A stretch of DNA of 64,000 nt. It comes from Coprinopsis marcescibilis (taxonomy: Eukaryota > Basidiomycota > Agaricomycetes > Agaricales > Psathyrellaceae). A model generated the notes under the pieces. The model was not told the DNA's origin, made no database searches, and worked only from the letters and a program-made list of their open reading frames with translations. Below are positions 57,470-64,000 of the stretch, one piece after another (positions within the stretch are counted from its first letter, which is position 1; each line of letters opens with the position of its first letter). The DNA lies in contig ML210174.1 of assembly GCA_004369085.1 (NCBI GenBank), forward strand, positions 124,001-188,000. The letters are read 5' to 3'. Both the position numbers and the translations under genes were made by a program.

Positions 57470-58885
57470 TCATATCTGAAAGTCTGGATTCTCACTGGCA
57501 TCCCAGGTTTCCAACGGTGTATCTGGGTCGGACGCGACCTCATAATCGCTGTCGCCATCGGATATAAAGTCAGAATATTCGCAATCGGAGTCAAAAGAAG
57601 AGTAAGTCGAGTCTTCGTCCTCGTCCTCGTCGGGCCATTCTGGTTCCACAAAATCAACGTCACCGTCGAGGCAGCGGAGGTGAAAGTTCAAAAAATTGAT
57701 CTCAAATTTGTCTTCTGCAGGTGAAAGCGAGGGAGGAAGTTTGAGGGGGAGGTCGATGATGGGGTTAAGGCTGGCACTAATGGAACGTATCCCGCGCAAC
57801 GAGGGAAGTCCATTGGCTCGACGATATTCGGGAGAAAACTCTTTCCATCCGTACAAGTCATCGACGGCAGAGTCCCACACGTCGATCCACTTCAGGGCTT
57901 TGTGGGTGGTTGGTAGAATAAGGTGTGGGGAAATGACCAGGTGTTCCAGCCGAGGACAGAGGTTAACCAATTCTTGAGTTCCAGAAGTGATGTAAGGCGG
58001 ACAAATGACGAGGTGAAGATATTCGAGCAATTTGCCATGAATTCGAACAGTCCGTACAAGAGCCGATCGAAAGGGATCGTGATTATCGTATTGGACCGTG
58101 AAATGGCGCAGAGATGGAAGTGTCCATGCCTCTGCGATACACACAGACGGCGATGGTCCTCGAACAGCGCCAGTGACGAAAATGGCAAGATACTCGAGAT
58201 ACGGAAGGCATGTCGCACCGACACATTGATCATAGTCAGGTGTATTCTGGCACCTTGTGGCGATCGACAAATGAACAAGGGTTTGACAAAAGGGAGCATT
58301 TGGCTGGATCAGCCACTTGGTATCGATTGGGAATCCGATGCTTGGAAGTGCGACTTGAAGATGGGTAACGGATAGCGGCAGAGTCGACAGTTGGAAAGGA
58401 GAGTTGGATTTTGACCTGAAGCTTTCGGTACCCAATTCGATTCCAAAGATATGGGGACACATGGTAATGATCTTCTCTGCCGCTGTCGAAAATTGTTCAT
58501 ACCATTGGTCTGCAACGAAGCAACAAAAGTGGAGGTGTTTGATGAGGGCTCCTATCCGTGGACTTCGCATCAAGGTCTTCAACAGTCTGAATGCCTGGGT
58601 TGGATGCCTGATGAAAACGTCCTCGTAGAGCAGACGCATGCCGATGGGATGCCATGCTTTGCATGTCAAGGTGAGAGCCAGTTTCTGGTCAAGAACGAGT
58701 GATGCAGTTGATCTCGAATGAATGAGCTGATTGCCGACAGGGTGAATGAGGTATGTTGGTGGTATCGTGTGTTGAAATACAACATCCCAGAGCTCGGACG
58801 GAATTTCGTCGAAGGACTGTTCTTGGATCTGAGAATACCGTTGATTAGGCAAAATGCGAGGCAAAATTCGATACCTTAATTTCAT
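57470..58885 (-). CDS. F-box-like / leucine-rich domain protein
   Basis: An intronless 471-codon frame. Near the N-terminus, FDEIPSELWDVVFQHTIPPT and, after a loop, ALTLTCKAWHPIGMRLLYED have the pattern of the F-box-like domain that is greatly expanded in Agaricomycetes. F-box proteins dock substrates to SCF ubiquitin ligases via Skp1. The middle shows loosely repeated Leu-rich segments (LIKHLHFCCFV, LVHLSIATRC, LPYLEYLAIFV, LLEYLHLVICP, RLEHLVISPHL), like a divergent LRR-type substrate domain. The last 60 residues are strongly acidic (WPDEDEDEDSTYSS, ISDGDSDYEVASD). The target is unknown. It is divergent from SLU7, with 200 bp between starts. Confidence 0.75.
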   Translation of the reverse strand: MKLRYRILPRILPNQRYSQIQEQSFDEIPSELWDVVFQHTIPPTYLIHPVGNQLIHSRSTASLVLDQKLALTLTCKAWHPIGMRLLYEDVFIRHPTQAFRLLKTLMRSPRIGALIKHLHFCCFVADQWYEQFSTAAEKIITMCPHIFGIELGTESFRSKSNSPFQLSTLPLSVTHLQVALPSIGFPIDTKWLIQPNAPFCQTLVHLSIATRCQNTPDYDQCVGATCLPYLEYLAIFVTGAVRGPSPSVCIAEAWTLPSLRHFTVQYDNHDPFRSALVRTVRIHGKLLEYLHLVICPPYITSGTQELVNLCPRLEHLVISPHLILPTTHKALKWIDVWDSAVDDLYGWKEFSPEYRRANGLPSLRGIRSISASLNPIIDLPLKLPPSLSPAEDKFEINFLNFHLRCLDGDVDFVEPEWPDEDEDEDSTYSSFDSDCEYSDFISDGDSDYEVASDPDTPLETWDASENPDFQI

Positions 58886-59085
58886 GATGATTATCGGCCA
58901 TATCCCACTCGTAAGCGACCCTCTGCGCGTACGGTCGCTGTGACGGTCAACGTCGAGTTCAAGAGCACCTTCCAGAAACTGGACAGTGAGGCAAATATCG
59001 GCCCGCTACTGATCCGATATTTGTCAGCCATCATTTGGCTTCACGGTGCTCAGTCAACTGGCAGTCACCGTTGTTCGCAGACATT

Positions 59086-61013
59086 ATGGCTTCTGCAAGT
59101 AGTACGTCGCCAACATGCCTTTTCATAATGTTTTATTAACATTTTATAGTCACGAAACTATCCAGGGAGGAATTCCGAAGGCAAAAGGACCTCGATGCCG
59201 CTCGAAAGGCCGGTACAGCGCCTGCAGCACTTGATGAGGAGGGTAAACCCATCAATCCCCACATCCCTCGTAAGTCCCAGTTCATTCGACATTGAAAGGT
59301 TGATTCAACATTGGAAACAGAGTACATCTCTCAGGCGCCATGGTATCTCGACACTGGCGCCCCTTCACTAAGCCATCAGAGACGACCTGAGCATGAGGAG
59401 CCAGTAAGCAACAAGCTCGACAACTGGTACGACCGTGGAGCGAAAGCCGGTCCTGCATCCAAGAAGTACAGGAAGGGAGCCTGTGAAAACTGCGGAGCAA
59501 TGACGCACAAAAAGCAGGATTGCCTAGAACGACCACGAAAGAAAGGCGCTAAATGGACAAACAAGGATATCCAAGCCGACGAAGTGGTACAGGACATTGC
59601 TGCTGGCTACGACGCAAAGAGGGATAGGTGGAATGGATACGACCCCGCCGAGTATAAACGGATCTATGACGAGTACGCTGCAGTAGAGGCTGCACGGCAG
59701 AAGCTGCGGGAGGAGGAGATTGATAACCAGACGACGACGGATTTGGCTGCTGTGCGGAAGGTCGCGAAAGCCAGCAAAGCGGAGAAGGATGACCCGGACT
59801 TTGGCTCGAGTGACGAAGAAGACGAGGATGAAGACAAGTACGCTGATGCTGCCGATGCCGTTGGCCAGAAGCTGGACGCCAAAACACGTATAACTGTCCG
59901 GAACCTGCGTATTCGAGAAGATACCGCCAAGTATTTGATAAATCTGGACCCCGATAGCGCATACTACGATCCCAAAACCCGTTCAATGCGTGACGCTCCT
60001 TTGAAGAATCTGCCTCCGGAAGAGGTAAGTTCTTGTATTCTTTGCTGAACACACAACATTAACTTGTCTCAGGCTAAATTCGCAGGAGATAACTTCCTAC
60101 GATATTCGGGCGAGGCAGAAGAAGTACAAAGATTACAGCTATTTGCATGGCAGGCAGCTGCCCGAGGGAACGATGTGCATCTTACTTCCAACCCAACGGC
60201 TGGGGAACTATTGCATCAAGAGTTCAAAGAAAAGAAGGAGCAGCTCAAGGATTCCACTCAAACAAGCATCCTTGCGAAGTACGGTGGTGCAGAGTACCTC
60301 CAGGCCGTTCCCAAGGAACTTCGCCAAGGACAGACTGAAAACTACGTGGAGTACTCTAGGACGGGCCAAGTCATCAAAGGGAAGGAAAGGGCGAAGGCCA
60401 GATCCAAATATCCAGAAGATGGTACGAATTGTTTTCCCTCTATCGTGGGTGTGTTACTGAACATGTCGCGTAGTGTACATCAACAACCACACTACTGTCT
60501 GGGGTTCTTGGTACAATCGATCGACGGGAGAATGGGGCTACGCATGTTGCCACTCAGCATTGCACATATCATACTGTGCTGGTGTGGAGGGTATCGAAGC
60601 GACGGAAGCCTCGAGCGCACAGCAGCTGCTTGGTCTACCGAAGGCGCAGGAGGAGTCGACGTCTACAACGGAAGACACTTCGCAACAGCGGCAGGAGAAA
60701 TTTGAACAGAACTTCTCAAAGAAGCGGATGGGCGAGGGTGATGTTTCTCTGGACCAGGAAAAACTTGCGAAAGCTTTGAAAGAGGAGAGGAAGCGTAAAG
60801 CGAAAGGTGGGTTCGAGGAAGAGGATAGGTACGTCAAGAAGTCTAAGGGTGCTGCTGTGTCCAGCGAGGTCACGGAGGAGCAATTGGGTACGCCTACAAA
60901 CCTTTTCCTTTTTAGAGTGATACTTTACTAAACCTGAGACTGCAGAGGCGTACCGTATGTCGAGGCGGATGACTGAGGATCCAATGGCGGCTTATGTCGA
61001 CCGCGAAGACTGA
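59086..61013 (+). CDS. SLU7: pre-mRNA splicing factor SLU7
   Basis: SLU7 acts in the second catalytic step of splicing and in 3' splice-site choice. The first exon MASA ends inside a codon and joins to [20 protein letters not shown], the family N-terminus. Then come INPHIP joined to [31 protein letters not shown] and the CCHC zinc knuckle [20 protein letters not shown]. It continues with [35 protein letters not shown] and an acidic stretch. After further introns come [34 protein letters not shown] and [11 protein letters not shown] basic/acidic C-terminus finishes with [13 protein letters not shown]. All the conserved blocks are present in order, with no sign of decay. Confidence 0.95.
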
Positions 61014-61622
61014 TCGGCTTGCCCATTCATCTACAGCGCGATGTTGACGCTCGCACATATACTTCCATCATATGGGATGGGATACATCAATCTTTGACTA
61101 TTATTACAGCTTTGTGTGATTTTATTTCGCCCTCTCCGACCGCGCGTCGGGAATTATCATGAAACCTTAGGCCTCAGCGCTCAGCTACATCCATAAGGTG
61201 CAAGATGGTGAACAGCATGAACATCTGCGCTTCTCTCAGTTCAAGGGGTTACCGATCACAATTTGAATCATCCATTTCGACTTTGTTGGCGAGTCGCGAC
61301 CAATCACAACGATTCACAAGCAAGATACGCCGCCACACTGAAAGAGAGATGTCAACTCGGAAGGTCGCTATCTTTGAGACACAACATCAATGGATGCGGT
61401 AACGGCATTTCGGTGTTTACCCTATTCCGTTCTTCCGGTGCATTGAGTTGCGACAGGGTGAGACTAGGTCGTTTGGTGATGCACATGCAACAACGGTCTG
61501 AACGCACTGCAGTTCCTTTCGGACCATTCAACCACCACCGCCAATGATTGCCATCTCCATACCTCGCTGGCATCCGAGCGCTATATAAACCATGACTCTT
61601 GTGAATGAAGGCATCTACAACA
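61014..61622. other. intergenic region, epoxide hydrolase promoter
   Basis: About 600 bp containing the SLU7 3' end and the promoter of the epoxide hydrolase gene. A TATA box near its end is listed separately. No other feature was recognised. Confidence 0.5.
61583..61590 (+). promoter_or_regulatory. TATA box TATATAAA (decides the start)
   Basis: TATATAAA lies 40 bp before the ATG at 61623 and 22 bp before the in-frame ATG at 61605. Transcription normally begins about 30 bp or more past a TATA box, so the ATG at 61605 would probably not be in the mRNA. The ATG at 61623, with an ACAACA context, is therefore preferred. Confidence 0.5.
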
Positions 61623-62962
61623 ATGTCTGCACTCATCAAACCCTTCAAAATAGAGGTGGCCAGCGACACTCTCGACTGGATCACCCACCGCGTTAAGACC
61701 GCGCGTGTCATCCCGGACGTTATTCACCCTAAGGGCGAGGAATGGAACGATGGAATTCCAAGCAGTGTCATGGGAGATCTCCAGACTTACTGGGCCAACG
61801 AATATGACTGGCGCAAGGTCGAGGCCAGGTTGAACGAAATCTACAAAATGTTCACTGTGGACTTGGAGGATGGTGATGAAACCATCAACCTCCATTTCGT
61901 TCACCACCGGAGCGACCGAAAGGACGCGATCCCGTTGCTGTTCGCCCATGGATGGCCCGGAAATTTCACAGAAGTAAGCGTCTACCGACTAATGCTACCA
62001 ATTTCCTTCCAGATACTGACGGGCGTGATGTAGGTCGAGAATTTGTTGACCTTGGCGAATCCATCCGACCCTAACCAGCAAGCCTTCCACATCGTTGCAC
62101 CAAGTCTGCCAGGTTTTACATTCTCTTCTGCTCCCAAGGTAAATGAGCCCGACTCAACGACAATACCACGCACTAATAACCACTTTCAACGTAGAAACCT
62201 GACTTTGGGCTGCCTCGGATTGCTCGTATCTACCACAGACTTATGGTCGCGCTGGGGTACAAGCACTATGTTGCGCAAGGGGGTGACTGGGGAAGCCTGG
62301 TGCTCCGCAGTGTTGCTCTGCAATACCCAGAAGCTGTTGTGGGTCTCCATATAAACTTTCCCATCGCCCTTCCTCCTTCCCCACTCAAAAACCCGCTTGC
62401 GCTGTTCTGGCTGGCCATTGGTTGGCTTTCACCAGAGGAGAAGCGTCGAATCGAGCGCATGAAGTGGTTCCTGACCGAGGAGAACGGATACTCGCGAATA
62501 CAAGGTACTAAACCCCAGACTATCAGCTTCGGCCTTCTCGACTCGCCTATCGGCTTGCTCGCTTGGATTCGGGAGAAGATGCAGAACGCGGTCGAGCCTG
62601 ACTATGTATGGGACAAGGAGAGGGTCATCACCTGGACGATGTTCTACTTGCTTCAGAATAGTTCAGGGACGGCAAGGTTATACAAGGCCGGTGGGCCTCA
62701 ATCCATGCGACGGGATATTCTCCAAAACAAGATATCTAGCCAAGTCGCGTTTGGCGCCAGTTCATTCCCGTATGATATTGGCTTTTTGACGAAGTGGTGG
62801 GCACAGGCATCCCTTGCGGATAATATCACGTTCTGGAAGGTCCAGGATAAAGGCGGACACTTCCCCTCGGTTGAAGTGCCAGAACTATTGATCAAGGACA
62901 TTCTCGATTTTGTGCACACGATCCCAGTGGAGCGCAAGAAGCTGCTCCTTGCGCATAAATAG
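61623..62962 (+). CDS. epoxide hydrolase, alpha/beta-hydrolase with EHN N-terminal domain
   Basis: Exons 61623-61973, 62034-62138 and 62195-62962 give 407 residues. It should hydrolyse epoxides to vicinal diols by a two-step mechanism. The N-terminal EHN domain runs from IKPFKIEVASDTLDWITHRV to DLQTYWANEYDWRKVEARLN. The oxyanion-hole motif is FAHGWPGNFTEVE. The nucleophilic Asp lies in AQGGDWGSLVLRSVALQYPE. A lid domain follows, and the catalytic His is in WKVQDKGGHFPSVEVP. This is the microsomal-type/juvenile-hormone epoxide hydrolase layout, but without an N-terminal membrane anchor, so it is probably soluble. Physiological substrate unknown: detoxification, fatty-acid epoxides or secondary metabolism. 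No biosynthetic cluster surrounds it. Confidence 0.9.
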
Positions 62963-63161
62963 TAGCTTTATTATAGTTTATCTTGAGCTTTCCATGTATC
63001 TATGGACTCGGATCTATGTATGTATCTTCGTTGTTAATTTTATCACAACACGTGTTGGTTGCATCAGACTGGGGCCAATTCGGGTCAAGTTCAACTTGTC
63101 TTCAACCACCTCCTCCAGGACACCAAACTATCTCTTTCTATGCCTTTATGACTCTAATGCC

Positions 63162-64000
63162 ATGTCTGCTATATCCATATCTACAGCACCTGCTCTACTC
63201 GTTGGGCTTGGTGCCCGAATAATTCTGGACACCGTCAATCGTGTCGAGGTGTCAACGATTAGCGATATCATTCTGCTCGGGGTCTGGCAAGGCGTAGCTC
63301 TCCAATACGCTGGAAAGAACACATACGCTACCGTTACTGTCGGCCTGTGTATAGCTTTGAAGCTTCTGTACGATTTTAACGCCATTCCAGACGTTACTCG
63401 ATGCATTGCTTCCATCATTGGGACCGCCATTGGGGTTATTGGAACCGACCTGCTTTCTTCACAACTCGACCACTACCTTTCTCCAAGCTCTAAATCCAGG
63501 ACTACGACCTCCAACTCGAAACGAATACCCCGCTCAGAAGCTACAAAGAAACGCCATATTTCTAGCCAGAACCACAACCACAATCGCCACCGACAGCAAC
63601 GCGAACAGATACCCGAAATCATCGAACGCGAGCGTCTAGTACAGTTCAAATCCAGCGTGGAAGGATGGACGACGAGCGTAGTAGGGTCTGACCGGGACCA
63701 GCAGGCTCTCAGCAACTTCACATCGGACATTACCTCGCTTGACTCGAAATCTGCGTTAAGAGCGAGCATGACGCCACTGGAACGGGAAATCTCCGTTCTT
63801 CGCACCCGAGCATCCTTGGCCGACAGCGAACGGCGTCGTTGTCGCGAGGAACGCCAGTGGGCTTTATCTCAAGGAAATACCACGCTTGCCCATGAATTGA
63901 AGGCCAATTACAAAAAGTTCAAGGCTTTGATGGAGGAATGTCACCAGAAAGCGGATAAAAAGTTGCTTGAAGGTAATCCACACAAGTCGAACGTTCTGCG
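63162..64000 (+). CDS. membrane-anchored protein with DUF1771/Smr-like region (partial)
   Basis: The frame opens at MSAISISTAPALLVGLGARI and stays open to the right edge, so the end is missing. Three hydrophobic stretches (ALLVGLGARIILDTV, TISDIILLGVWQGVALQYA with TVTVGLCIALKLLYDF, and CIASIIGTAIGVIGTDLL) suggest a membrane anchor. A basic Ser/His-rich linker follows. The final part (REISVLRTRASLADSERRR, then QGNTTLAHELKANYKKFKAL, MEECHQKADKKLLEGNPH) has the helical, charged pattern of the DUF1771 domain, which usually precedes an Smr nuclease domain. The Smr domain itself would lie beyond the window. The DUF1771 call is by pattern only. Confidence 0.55.
   Translation, partial: MSAISISTAPALLVGLGARIILDTVNRVEVSTISDIILLGVWQGVALQYAGKNTYATVTVGLCIALKLLYDFNAIPDVTRCIASIIGTAIGVIGTDLLSSQLDHYLSPSSKSRTTTSNSKRIPRSEATKKRHISSQNHNHNRHRQQREQIPEIIERERLVQFKSSVEGWTTSVVGSDRDQQALSNFTSDITSLDSKSALRASMTPLEREISVLRTRASLADSERRRCREERQWALSQGNTTLAHELKANYKKFKALMEECHQKADKKLLEGNPHKSNVL

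Overview
The window is nuclear DNA of a filamentous fungus, most likely an agaricomycete (mushroom-forming basidiomycete). It is gene-dense, with protein genes on both strands cut by many short GT-AG introns of about 50-65 nt. Recognisable orthologues include ATG6/Beclin, ORC1, SLU7, PRM1, SEY1, UVDE and Argonaute. The 2OG oxygenase and the serine-rich scaffold-like proteins are of kinds I associate with basidiomycetes. No rRNA, tRNA, CRISPR array or intact transposon was found. I cannot name the species.

Layout. 0.4-2.5 kb: intronless caspase-fold protein (-). 3.1-4.8 kb: ATG6 (+). 5.2-8.0 kb: glutamate-cysteine ligase GSH1 (+). 8.1-8.8 kb: mitochondrial F1 delta subunit ATP16 (+). 9.0-13.3 kb: large zinc-binding AlkB-like dioxygenase (+). 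13.5-17.4 kb: PH-domain coiled-coil protein (-), divergent from a protein with an alpha-crystallin domain (17.5-18.7, +). 18.7-20.6 kb: no convincing gene. 20.6-21.8 kb: doubtful His/Ser-rich ORF (-). 21.9-24.1 kb: AFG1 (-). 24.7-25.7 kb: secreted protein with dibasic sites (+). 25.9-28.9 kb: ORC1 (+). 29.7-32.7 kb: PRM1 (-). 32.9-36.0 kb: SEY1 (-). 36.7-39.6 kb: acetoacetyl-CoA synthetase (+). 39.6-42.2 kb: gene-poor. 42.2-46.1 kb: 1268-residue disordered protein (+). 46.4-48.4 kb: UV-damage endonuclease (-). 48.9-52.9 kb: Argonaute (+). 52.9-54.6 kb: no gene seen. 54.65-56.45 kb: single-pass membrane protein (-). 57.5-58.9 kb: F-box-like protein (-). 59.1-61.0 kb: SLU7 (+). 61.6-63.0 kb: epoxide hydrolase (+). 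63.2 kb to the edge: membrane-anchored DUF1771-like protein (+, cut).

Most of this is housekeeping gene content, and I see no secondary-metabolite or mobile cluster. The points most worth a second look are: an 8-nt Argonaute micro-exon carrying the predicted fourth catalytic residue; a perfect 36-bp period (12-residue NPF repeat) in the cytoplasmic tail of PRM1; the composite AlkB-like enzyme; two in-frame starts in UVDE that could separate mitochondrial from nuclear forms; and small promoter motif clusters before ORC1 and the 42.2-kb gene. All gene models are read by eye from splice signals and family similarity. Exon ends are given only where I checked the reading frame.
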